A stretch of 20,100 nt of DNA from GCA-003244245 sp035276605. GTDB taxonomy: Bacteria > Actinomycetota > Actinomycetes > Mycobacteriales > Pseudonocardiaceae. This document shows, in pieces, positions 1 through 6,706 of this stretch. Each line of letters opens with the position of its first letter. Within the stretch, counting starts at the first letter, position 1. Below the pieces are notes generated by a model. It was not told where the DNA came from, did no database searches, and saw only the letters and a list, made by a program, of their open reading frames with translations. The stretch spans positions 1 through 20,100 of the forward strand of contig DATELN010000211.1 of assembly GCA_035276605.1 (NCBI GenBank), given 5' to 3'. Made by a program: the position numbers and the translations under genes.

Positions 1-566
1 CGGTCCAAGTTGGTCAGATGCTCGAGCAGGTGAATGCCATTGCCGAGAACCGTGTCATGCACTGGCCGGGTTAGGTCCTCGACGTTGTCGACGTTCAGTG
101 CGTCGATTCCGAGCAACGCAACGTTGGCATCAACCATGGCCTGGGCAAAACCCCGGGTGAGGTAAGGACTACCGGACAGGTACGCCTGGGTTGCCCAGTG
201 CCGTGACCAGCCGGTGTGCACGAGCACCGCCTTACCCCACAGCACGCCGGGGTCCTCCAGCACCTCAGGGCCGACCGCGGCACGACCAATGGCCCGGATC
301 ACCACCGCTGGTACATCCACCAACCGCTCCAGCGCCAGCTGCGCCACATCGGCGGCCCCGGCATGAAAATGGTAGGGCGCGTCGAGGTACGTGCCGGTGT
401 TGGCGATCATCTCGATCCGGCCGACGTGAAACGAAATTCCAGTGCCCAGTTGCTTCGCCGACTCCTCCCGGGAGATATAGGTCGAGATCACCGGCGCGGG
501 CAGCCCGGGATAGCTGGGCATGTCATGCTCGATCGGGTGGCTAAGATCGACATAACGCGAAGTCAT
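1..566 (-). CDS. Cyclase / arylformamidase-family hydrolase, C-terminus cut by window edge
   Basis: The minus strand is open from an ATG at 566 to the left edge (188 complete codons, no stop), so the gene is partial at its 3' end. The protein opens MTSRYVDLSHPIEHDMPSYPG, a typical start for the cyclase/kynurenine-formamidase family, whose members are metal-dependent hydrolases of amides or cyclic substrates. The family metal motif HxGTHxDxPxH appears here as NTGTYLDAPYH at residues 56-66: the Asp and last His are kept, but the first and second His are Asn and Tyr. Later family segments VLVHTGWS, GIDALNVD and LLEHLTNLD are present, the last near the cut. The gene lies 17 bp downstream of the Mut7-C gene on the same strand, so the two are probably cotranscribed. 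No clear ribosome binding site precedes the ATG. The fold is clear; the substrate is unknown. Confidence 0.85.
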   Translation of the reverse strand, partial: MTSRYVDLSHPIEHDMPSYPGLPAPVISTYISREESAKQLGTGISFHVGRIEMIANTGTYLDAPYHFHAGAADVAQLALERLVDVPAVVIRAIGRAAVGPEVLEDPGVLWGKAVLVHTGWSRHWATQAYLSGSPYLTRGFAQAMVDANVALLGIDALNVDNVEDLTRPVHDTVLGNGIHLLEHLTNLD

Positions 567-583
567 GCCGTTGATTGTCGGGG

Positions 584-1309
584 CTATCCAGGTTCAAACC
601 CCGGCTGTGATAGGTGAGCCGCGCGAGCGGCCCGCACGATTGCCTCGAGGCGGCGGCTGTGCGCGCCGTGCCAGTACACCCGGCCGCACGCCTGGCACCG
701 GGCGAAGTGGTCGTAGCGTCGCCGGGTGCCCGATTCGAGCTGGTCAGCAACCTCATGCTTGGGCACGCTGACCAGCTCGCCGTTACAACTGGTGCACCGC
801 GTCCACGGGGCCAGCGGTGGCGCGAACCGGCGCAAGACGTCGGCCAGCTGCACGTCCGCGCCCTGGCCGCGCACGTACGCCCCCGCCCAGAGCGCGCGCC
901 GCATCAGCAGCCCACGGTCCTGGGTGAGCAGCACCCGCCGCTGCGCCGCAGCCTGATGGACCAACGCCTCGTCAGTGGCGTCGTTGCCGTAGGCGGTGTC
1001 GATACCGAGCAAGCGCAACCGCCGGGCAAGAGTGCCCAGGTGGACATCGAGCAGGAAGCCGGTCGAGCCGGTCACCCGCTGCGGTCGTGACACTGGGCGG
1101 ATCTGCACCGTGACCCCGGCCTGCGGCCGGTATGCCGGATCTACCGGGGTGTGGTCGGCCAGTAACGCACCGACCTCGGTCAGCGGGACGCCCAGCGCCT
1201 GCACGACATGTCCGAGCGACGCCTCACCGTCATAGGGCACGTCAACGTGGTCGCGTCGCCGCCGCGGTGCCACAAACAGCCACAGCTCGCGGGCCAGCGC
1301 AACCTTCAC
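584..1309 (-). CDS. Mut7-C RNase-domain protein with N-terminal ubiquitin-like domain
   Basis: This is a 241-residue protein. Residues 1 to about 75 resemble the small beta-grasp (ubiquitin-like) domain often fused to Mut7-C. Residues 84-165 are the PIN-like Mut7-C RNase domain, with acidic motifs FLLDVHLGTLARRLRLLG (Asp88) and LLTQDRGLL (Asp131). A C-terminal zinc ribbon has two CxxC pairs (Cys172/175 and Cys205/208). Such proteins are inferred to be ribonucleases, but prokaryotic members are poorly characterised. The start is GTG at 1309, chosen because it begins the conserved MKVALARELW segment; no strong Shine-Dalgarno is visible. The last residues, SQPGFEPG, are encoded antisense to a tRNA T-arm-like string at about 590-606, so the end may have been altered. 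It precedes the cyclase-family gene in a likely two-gene operon. Confidence 0.85.
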   Translation of the reverse strand: MKVALARELWLFVAPRRRRDHVDVPYDGEASLGHVVQALGVPLTEVGALLADHTPVDPAYRPQAGVTVQIRPVSRPQRVTGSTGFLLDVHLGTLARRLRLLGIDTAYGNDATDEALVHQAAAQRRVLLTQDRGLLMRRALWAGAYVRGQGADVQLADVLRRFAPPLAPWTRCTSCNGELVSVPKHEVADQLESGTRRRYDHFARCQACGRVYWHGAHSRRLEAIVRAARAAHLSQPGFEPG

Positions 1310-1345
1310 ATCGTCATTGTCCAGGCGGCGGTCGCCTGCTGGTCA

Positions 1346-1529
1346 CTATCCGAGCAGACCTGCGCACCAGGCGGCGTGGATAGTCTCGACGCGGTGCCGG
1401 GTGCCGAGCTTGCGCATGGTGTTCTTGAGTACGTCTTGACGGTGGTCGGCATGATCGCCAGCTGTTCGGCGACCTCGTGGTTCGGTTTCGCAGCCGGCAG
1501 CTCGCTGCGCAGCTCGCCGTACTTCCCTA
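1346..1529 (-). pseudogene. Truncated, frameshifted LuxR-type response-regulator DNA-binding domain
   Basis: The minus strand carries a recognisable LuxR helix-turn-helix in two frames. The upstream piece reads LRSELPAAKPNHEVAEQLAI then MPTTVKTY. After a one-base loss near 1428-1430 (a TAC CTC AAG pattern reduced to TACTCAAG) the second frame continues KNTMRKLGTRHRVETIHAAW and CAGLLG, ending at a TAG at 1346-1348. An in-frame TAG sits just before the first piece at about 1527-1529, and no receiver or ATPase domain is found upstream, so only about 55 residues of the C-terminal domain survive. It lies just upstream of the Mut7-C/cyclase pair on the same strand. Known members bind DNA as the output domain of two-component or MalT-like regulators. 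This copy cannot make an intact domain unless the frameshift is a sequencing error. Confidence 0.75.
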
Positions 1530-1844
1530 GACCTGCCTACGCCGGAGTCGGGCTGCCGCGCTCGCGACAGAGTTCCGCCACGGCCGGGTCAGCCACGGTA
1601 CTCGGGCATATGCAAAACGTTACGTACAACGACTGCTGCGGGCAGTAACAAGAATGCTCTGCGTGGCGACAGTGGAAGTGTGAACTAGCCACGCCGACTT
1701 TCCGGACACCCCCGGGAAACACGCGCATCCGCGCGCATTTTTGTGCACCGACCATGTTCCCTCTTCTTACTTCGATATCGATGGTGCAACCAACAAAACC
1801 TGCGGGCTGGCACGCTTTTGAAGTCAACCACTGGGAGGGAACCG
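1530..1844. other. Intergenic region upstream of the exopolysaccharide operon
   Basis: About 315 bp with no convincing gene. It must hold the promoter and leader of the plus-strand operon that starts at 1845. The sequence is AT-richer than its surroundings at 1608-1680 and 1736-1800. A cluster of small overlapping palindromes (AACGTT, TACGTA, and CGTT/AACG arms) occurs at about 1616-1631 and could be an operator. I could not fix -35/-10 boxes with confidence. Confidence 0.4.
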
Positions 1845-2489
1845 ATGACCGCGGCACAAGCAACCATGTCGGCCAAGCCGACCTGGCGATACAGGGATGA
1901 TTTGCCGCCGGTGAGCCCGCCAAGCCGCAAGCGCAGGCTCGGGGCCGTACTGGCTTATCTGGTGGGAACCGCTGGCGTCGGTTCAGCAATTTTTTGGCCT
2001 CAAGGAGATCAGGCACTTGCTTTTAGCGCATTCACAATCCCACCCAACCCCTTTACGGCCACGGTGGCAGCGACCCCGCCGCAACCAGGTCCACCGCCCG
2101 TACCAACTAGCAAGCAGCCGACCGTAGCGACGAAACGCGCACCGTCGAAACCAACTGCGAGGCTGCGACCGACGCAATCCACGCAGAACCCACGGCCGGT
2201 CAGCTCGGCTAGCCAATCGACACCAGTAGCCGTTGTCACGCCCGATCCAACCAACGCTCAACAGACCTCAACAACCTGGGTACCACCGCGGACCGAACCA
2301 CAGTCAGCAGCAAACTCGACGGCACCGAATAAGCAAGGAACGCAGCCACAACGCTTCGACACCAAACGTTGGAGCAGGAGCCATTTCCGCGATAACCAGG
2401 CCACCCAGCCGCAACCCGCCTCGACACCCCAAACAGCTCCAGCCACTGCTACGGCGCAACCGCCGAACACGACTCAAAATCAAGGGTGA
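1845..2489 (+). CDS. Single-pass membrane protein with Pro/Thr/Gln-rich extracellular region
   Basis: This 214-residue protein matches no family I recognise. The ATG at 1845 is preceded by a good ribosome binding site (GGGAGGG, about 4 bases before the ATG), so I prefer it over upstream in-frame starts back to 1743. Residues 1-31 are polar and end in a basic cluster (RKRR). Residues 32-51 (LGAVLAYLVGTAGVGSAIFW) form one transmembrane helix, predicting N-terminus in and C-terminus out. From about residue 60 to the end the chain is low-complexity and disordered, rich in Pro, Thr, Gln, Ser and Ala, with no cysteine. It ends 6 bp before the deacetylase/synthase gene, so the two are surely cotranscribed. 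By inference it may be a wall-spanning or scaffold subunit of the polysaccharide machinery. Thr/Pro-rich tracts like this are sometimes O-mannosylated in actinobacteria, but that is not shown here. Confidence 0.8.
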   Translation: MTAAQATMSAKPTWRYRDDLPPVSPPSRKRRLGAVLAYLVGTAGVGSAIFWPQGDQALAFSAFTIPPNPFTATVAATPPQPGPPPVPTSKQPTVATKRAPSKPTARLRPTQSTQNPRPVSSASQSTPVAVVTPDPTNAQQTSTTWVPPRTEPQSAANSTAPNKQGTQPQRFDTKRWSRSHFRDNQATQPQPASTPQTAPATATAQPPNTTQNQG

Positions 2490-2495
2490 TCAATC

Positions 2496-4829
2496 GTGGC
2501 TGATCGTTCGGCTCAAGTATTTGGTGGCCGTCGAGGTGGACGCGTCGCTGCACTTATGGTGATTGTCTTGACCGCCCTGGCAATCACCGGATTCGCGGCC
2601 CACCGTGAAGTTATCACGCCACCGCAGTTACCTGTGCACAGCGATCCTGAGTACCCTCGCCAGGTTGCCACCGAGATGGCTCATTGCGTCCAAATGCCGA
2701 TTATGGGTGACGGCATCTTCCAGCGGGTCATTCAGATCCGGCTGGGCAATGACGGCCACGCTGTCGGTCTGGACCCGTTTAGCGGTCAACCGATCCGGCA
2801 ACTGACAGCGCTGGAAAGCCAAGCGGTCAGCCAGTGTGGGTACGCGATAGACTTGTACGGGCAGCTACCCGACAAGACTATCGCCCTGATCTACGACGAT
2901 GGGCCCAGTGCCACGTGGACGCCCCAGCTGCTATCAATCCTGCAACAACTACACGTTCCGGCGAGCTTTTTCACGATTGGCGACAACGTCCTGGCCAATC
3001 AGGACCTTTTCAAGTATTTGACCCAGCATGAAATAGTGGGCAACCATACGCTTCATCATCCGGACCTGAACAAGCTATCGGGCGAACAGGCCCGCCAGGA
3101 GCTGCTCATGGCCGACCACGCCATGGCGGCTATCGGTAAATACCAGACTAAGCTGTTTCGCCAGCCGTATGGTGGCGACGACTCCGATTCGTTGCGCCGC
3201 AATGTGATGGCAGTCCTGGTGGCTCAGCAGCTCGGCAAAGTTACGGTTGGCGCCACCTTCGACCCAGCGGACTTCAAGTATCCCGCCGGTACGACCATCC
3301 CCGTACCCGAGCTCACCAAAAGCGAGGCCGTCGAACTGCATGACGCTGGCGGCGACCGCTCCGCCATGCTCGGCTTCACCATCAAGTTGATCCAGCAGGG
3401 CCAGGCTAAGGGCTACCGGTTCATAACGGTGGACCAGCTGCTGCCTGGCTCGACAATCTCGCATGACCAAACTGTCTCCGACACCGTTGGGTACGCGCTG
3501 CTGTGGCTTCAGGGCTCATTCCTCGTGCAGCTGGCTTCGAAGTTGTTCTGGTGGTGTACAGCGGTGACTGCCGGTCTCACCGCGGGCACAGTGTTCCTGG
3601 CTTTGGTCGGCAACTGGCGCCAGCGCCGGCGCTATCAGCGACAGACACCGTGGCACCCCGACCTCGTCACGGTGCTTATCGCGGCATATAACGAAGAGAA
3701 GGTGATCGAACGAACGATTCGTCGGATATTCCAGTGGAACTACCCCTTTGCACTTCAGGTGGTGGTGGTCAACGACGGTTCTCCAGATACAACTGGTGCC
3801 ATTCTCGATCGACTGGCGTCGGAGTACTCCCGTGGCCGCCAGCAGCTGCTGGTGGTCCAGCAACCGAACAGCGGTAAGGGTGCCGCACTCAACAACCCCC
3901 TTCACCATCGTCTGATCAACGGTTCTGTCACCGTCACCATCGACGCGGATACCCTCATTGACCGTCACACAATTCCGAATCTGGTGCGGCACTTTGAGGA
4001 TCCGATGGTCGGAGCTGTCGCCGGCCGCATCAAGGTGCTCAACTATGGCCGCACTCCGTGGTCCTGGCTGCTGACCACGTGGCAGCAAGCCGAGTACAAC
4101 CTCGGAATTGGTCTGACCCGCATGGCCCAGGCCACACTTGACGCGGTCATGATTGTGCCCGGGGCCTGCTCGGCTTGGCGGACCCGCGCGGTGACCGATG
4201 AATTGCCCGGTCTCGGTGGCTTCCCGCTCAATACCCTGGCCGAAGACGCCGATCTGGGCATGATACTGCGGTGGCGCGGGTACAGAATCGTCCAGGATCT
4301 AGACGCCGTTGCCTACACCGAAGTGCCCATGACGTGGAAGGCACTCAAAAAGCAGCAACTGCGGTGGACATTCGGTATCTACCAGGTACTCTACAAGCAT
4401 TCCCGGATAATGGCTCGCCCCACGAGGTTCGGTCCCTTGGCGTACCTGGTGATGCCGTACGCGCTTGCCGGCACGCTCATTCCCACGATCGTTCTACCAA
4501 TTAACTACCTGCTCTGCGCGGTGGCTTTGGCCACGGGTAACTGGCAGCCAGTGGTCACGGTCTTGATCATTTTTACCGGCTTGCGCGTCATGATGAGCGT
4601 AGTGGCGATGGTCATTCTTCGGGAGTGGTCATGGGATCCTGTGACGGCAGTGTTCTATAGATTCTTGAATGACCCGCTGCAAATCTACCTAGCCGTTAGG
4701 TCGATGTTTTCAGTGACGACCGGACGGGCTGTATCATGGGGCAAGGTTCCGCGCTATGGGGATGATACGGTCCGGCTGACCAGGCAGGTAGTAGTCCGGG
4801 AAGAGTTGCCGGAGCAGGTTTGTGTTTGA
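2496..4829 (+). CDS. Bifunctional NodB-type polysaccharide deacetylase / GT2 glycan synthase
   Basis: This 777-residue membrane protein starts at GTG 2496. An N-terminal transmembrane helix lies at 17-35. The extracellular carbohydrate esterase 4 (NodB) domain, about 125-315, shows YDDGPS (Asp134, Asp135), the metal-binding HxxxH (His184/His188 in NHTLHHPDL), RQPYG at 222-226 and a late His-Asp at 282-283. Hydrophobic helices at about 330-370 lead to a cytosolic GT2 domain with VVVVNDGSPD (Asp427), NSGKGAAL, DAD at 483-485, EDADL at 583-587 and QQLRW at 620-624. C-terminal membrane helices follow. The GT2 set matches processive beta-glycan synthases of the PgaC/IcaA/hyaluronan type, so the likely job is to polymerise a GlcNAc-type glycan and deacetylate it outside. 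From memory, Streptomyces MatB, linked to a PNAG-like polymer, joins the same domains. The end overlaps the GH18 gene by 8 bp. All key residues are present; the exact sugar linkage is unproven. Confidence 0.9.
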   Translation: MADRSAQVFGGRRGGRVAALMVIVLTALAITGFAAHREVITPPQLPVHSDPEYPRQVATEMAHCVQMPIMGDGIFQRVIQIRLGNDGHAVGLDPFSGQPIRQLTALESQAVSQCGYAIDLYGQLPDKTIALIYDDGPSATWTPQLLSILQQLHVPASFFTIGDNVLANQDLFKYLTQHEIVGNHTLHHPDLNKLSGEQARQELLMADHAMAAIGKYQTKLFRQPYGGDDSDSLRRNVMAVLVAQQLGKVTVGATFDPADFKYPAGTTIPVPELTKSEAVELHDAGGDRSAMLGFTIKLIQQGQAKGYRFITVDQLLPGSTISHDQTVSDTVGYALLWLQGSFLVQLASKLFWWCTAVTAGLTAGTVFLALVGNWRQRRRYQRQTPWHPDLVTVLIAAYNEEKVIERTIRRIFQWNYPFALQVVVVNDGSPDTTGAILDRLASEYSRGRQQLLVVQQPNSGKGAALNNPLHHRLINGSVTVTIDADTLIDRHTIPNLVRHFEDPMVGAVAGRIKVLNYGRTPWSWLLTTWQQAEYNLGIGLTRMAQATLDAVMIVPGACSAWRTRAVTDELPGLGGFPLNTLAEDADLGMILRWRGYRIVQDLDAVAYTEVPMTWKALKKQQLRWTFGIYQVLYKHSRIMARPTRFGPLAYLVMPYALAGTLIPTIVLPINYLLCAVALATGNWQPVVTVLIIFTGLRVMMSVVAMVILREWSWDPVTAVFYRFLNDPLQIYLAVRSMFSVTTGRAVSWGKVPRYGDDTVRLTRQVVVREELPEQVCV

Positions 4830-6063
4830 CGCCGGCAGAAATTTTCCAATCGGGCGGCCGACCGTCCTTGTGCTTACTGTCGTCAGCATAATTCTGATCC
4901 TGGGCATATCCTTGCGCCCAGCACCTGACGTGAGCCCGGCTATCAAGCGGCCGGCCTCGTGCCCGGCGACATCGTTGGCCAGCAGCAATGGCGCCTGGGT
5001 TGTTCCCTGGTTGGACGATCCACAGCTGCCTGATTTAGTACCTGCCCAGGCCAAGCGGCTCGGCCTGCTAGATTTTTTCTGGCTAGCGTTAGGTCCTTCG
5101 CCGGGAACTATTCTACAGAACCCCATCGATTCACAGGCTCGGACTCTTGATGCCGCACTGGCCGCCGCTTATGCTGGCAATCCCTGCGGATTGCGTTTCG
5201 TCACCATCGTGGATAACTTCAACGGCGATGCCGATCCCAGGTCCGCTAAGGGCTGGTTAGCCCAGATCCTGCTCGATCCCAAGGCCCGGCAACAACACGT
5301 GCAAGCCCTCGCCGCGGAGATGGCCCGTCACCCGCTGGCCGACGGCTTGACCGTCGATTATGAATTCAAACTGCCCACCGCGGAGGACTTACCCTTGTAT
5401 GCCAAGGCGGGCCACCTGGAGCAGCTGCTGCCAGATCATCCTGATCAACTCGTGGACCGCATTACCGCGGGATACTCGGCCTTGATGCACGATTTAGCTT
5501 TGGCGATGCACCACCAGCAGCGCCAGCTGCGGGTAGCTACTCTGGCGCGCGACCGCAGCCAGGTCAGTTTTGACAACTTGCCGGCTTTTATCGCGGATTA
5601 CAATGCTTTGAGTCAGAGTGCCGATCAGGTCATCCTGATGGCATATGACTACCACTGGTCTAGCGGCGATCCGGGTCCGATTGCGCCAATGGATTGGATC
5701 CGCAAGGTATGGAGCTATGCGCAGACACATAACCCTGCACCGGGACGGCTGGCGGTTGCCTTGCCAGCCTACGCATACAACTGGCCCGTTGACGGCTCTG
5801 GCACAACGGTGCACGACGCCGCGGACCTGACGCCTACTCAGGTAGCCGCGGCTCACTGGCCAAAGATCGGCAACCAGGACGGTGAAACGCACTACACCTA
5901 CCGGGATGAGCAGGGCGGCGTGCACCAGGTCTGGGACGCGGCATCAGGATTGGCCACCAAGGCAGCTTCAATCCGTCAGTTGTGTGGCTGTTCTGTCATG
6001 GCCTGGAAAGTAGGCAACGCTGACCTGGCCGGGTCAGATCTCGTAGTCGCCGCTCTCGGGTGA
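4822..6063 (+). CDS. Membrane-anchored glycoside hydrolase family 18
   Basis: This is a 413-residue protein. Residues 13-31 form an N-terminal transmembrane anchor or uncleaved signal (VLVLTVVSIILILGISL), leaving the rest outside. The GH18 signature DGxxxDxE is exact as DGLTVDYE at residues 174-181, making Glu181 the predicted acid/base and Asp179 its partner. Other GH18 elements are VILMAYDYHW and the last-strand SVMAWKVG. GH18 enzymes cleave beta-linked GlcNAc polymers by substrate-assisted catalysis that needs an N-acetyl group. The GTG start at 4822 lies inside the end of the upstream gene (8-bp overlap) with GGAG 7 bases ahead, so translation is probably coupled. By inference it trims or releases the polymer made by the NodB-GT2 protein, analogous to the hydrolase half of PgaB. 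Tri-domain GH18-NodB-GT2 fusions exist in other bacteria, which supports a shared pathway. Confidence 0.88.
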   Translation: MFDAGRNFPIGRPTVLVLTVVSIILILGISLRPAPDVSPAIKRPASCPATSLASSNGAWVVPWLDDPQLPDLVPAQAKRLGLLDFFWLALGPSPGTILQNPIDSQARTLDAALAAAYAGNPCGLRFVTIVDNFNGDADPRSAKGWLAQILLDPKARQQHVQALAAEMARHPLADGLTVDYEFKLPTAEDLPLYAKAGHLEQLLPDHPDQLVDRITAGYSALMHDLALAMHHQQRQLRVATLARDRSQVSFDNLPAFIADYNALSQSADQVILMAYDYHWSSGDPGPIAPMDWIRKVWSYAQTHNPAPGRLAVALPAYAYNWPVDGSGTTVHDAADLTPTQVAAAHWPKIGNQDGETHYTYRDEQGGVHQVWDAASGLATKAASIRQLCGCSVMAWKVGNADLAGSDLVVAALG

Positions 6064-6096
6064 ATAGCAACACTACTTAGCACCACAACGCCCGGA

Positions 6097-6124
6097 TCAC
6101 CGCCGATCTCGGCCGTGCTGGTGA
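6097..6124 (+). terminator. Weak hairpin after the exopolysaccharide operon
   Basis: About 35 bp past the GH18 stop, TCACC (6097-6101) can pair with GGTGA (6120-6124), with an inner GCCG/CGGC stem and a 6-base bulge on one side. There is no T-tract, so this is only a candidate terminator. Actinobacterial terminators often lack one. Confidence 0.2.
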
Positions 6125-6249
6125 CGGTGTCGGTCAACATATCGATCACCGACAACGCCTTGTCTGGTAGGCGGCTCGGTGCGCACGTCGAACCGCCATT
6201 GTTATGGCGCTGGGACCGTCACGGTCAATACCAGCGCGGATCAAGCACC

Positions 6250-6706
6250 GAAAACGGAAACGAAGTCGACGGCGTCGAGCGCTGCGTGCGCAGTATGGCC
6301 GCCTCGCACCACCCGGCTCTGCATGTGGATGACGCCAGTACCGACGGCACCTCCCGGTGTCGGACCGGCTGGCCCGCGATCTGCGGTTGCAAGTCATCGA
6401 CCTGCCCGACAACGTGGGCAAAAAGCGCGCGCTGGTCGAGGCGTTTCGCACAGCAATCAGTCCCGACGCCGTCCAACAGGCGCATTACCGGCACCCTTTA
6501 CTGGCGCCGCGTCATCTTTCCGGGGGCACTGTTCGGGCATGTGGGCCATCGCCTACCGCGTGCAAAACCCTGGTTGCCTCAGGCAGCGCTACCGGCCGCT
6601 GATGAGCATCGCGTCGTTGTTGCTGCTGTCCTACCGCGCGGTAACCCTGCTCGGCCCGGCGGCAATCCGATCCAGGTCCGATTGGCTACTGGCCGCGGCT
6701 GGCGGG
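6250..6706 (+). pseudogene. Decayed GT2 glycan synthase (hyaluronan-synthase-like) remnant
   Basis: Three plus-strand segments in three frames align in order with a GT2 synthase. The first, about 6253-6357, reads NEVDGVERCVRSMAASHHPA then LHVDDASTDGTSR, the usual nucleotide-sugar-binding region. A one-base loss near 6358 shifts to the second frame, which continues SDRLARDLRLQVIDLPDNVG then KKRALVEAFRTAIS. The catalytic middle (DxD, ED and QxxRW motifs) is missing. A third frame, from about 6535 to 6706, gives GMWAIAYRVQNPGCLRQRYR and a hydrophobic SIASLLLLSYRAVTLL typical of the C-terminal membrane part. No intact product is possible. It follows the working NodB-GT2/GH18 operon on the same strand, so it may be a second synthase gene lost after duplication or transfer. 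Its 3' end overlaps the end of the peroxidase gene antisense by about 20 bp. Confidence 0.7.

Noticed and set aside
535..610. Possible tRNA gene on the plus strand
   Set aside because: Only a T-loop-like string is present. The T-stem has a mismatch and no matching acceptor stem, D-arm or anticodon arm can be drawn upstream.
1208..1648. Long plus-strand open frame over the Mut7-C start and the LuxR remnant
   Set aside because: It is antisense to two recognisable coding sequences and its translation resembles no protein.
1743..1844. Longer start for the Pro/Thr-rich membrane protein
   Set aside because: The extra 34 residues are Cys/Arg-rich and unlike the rest. The strong ribosome binding site supports 1845.
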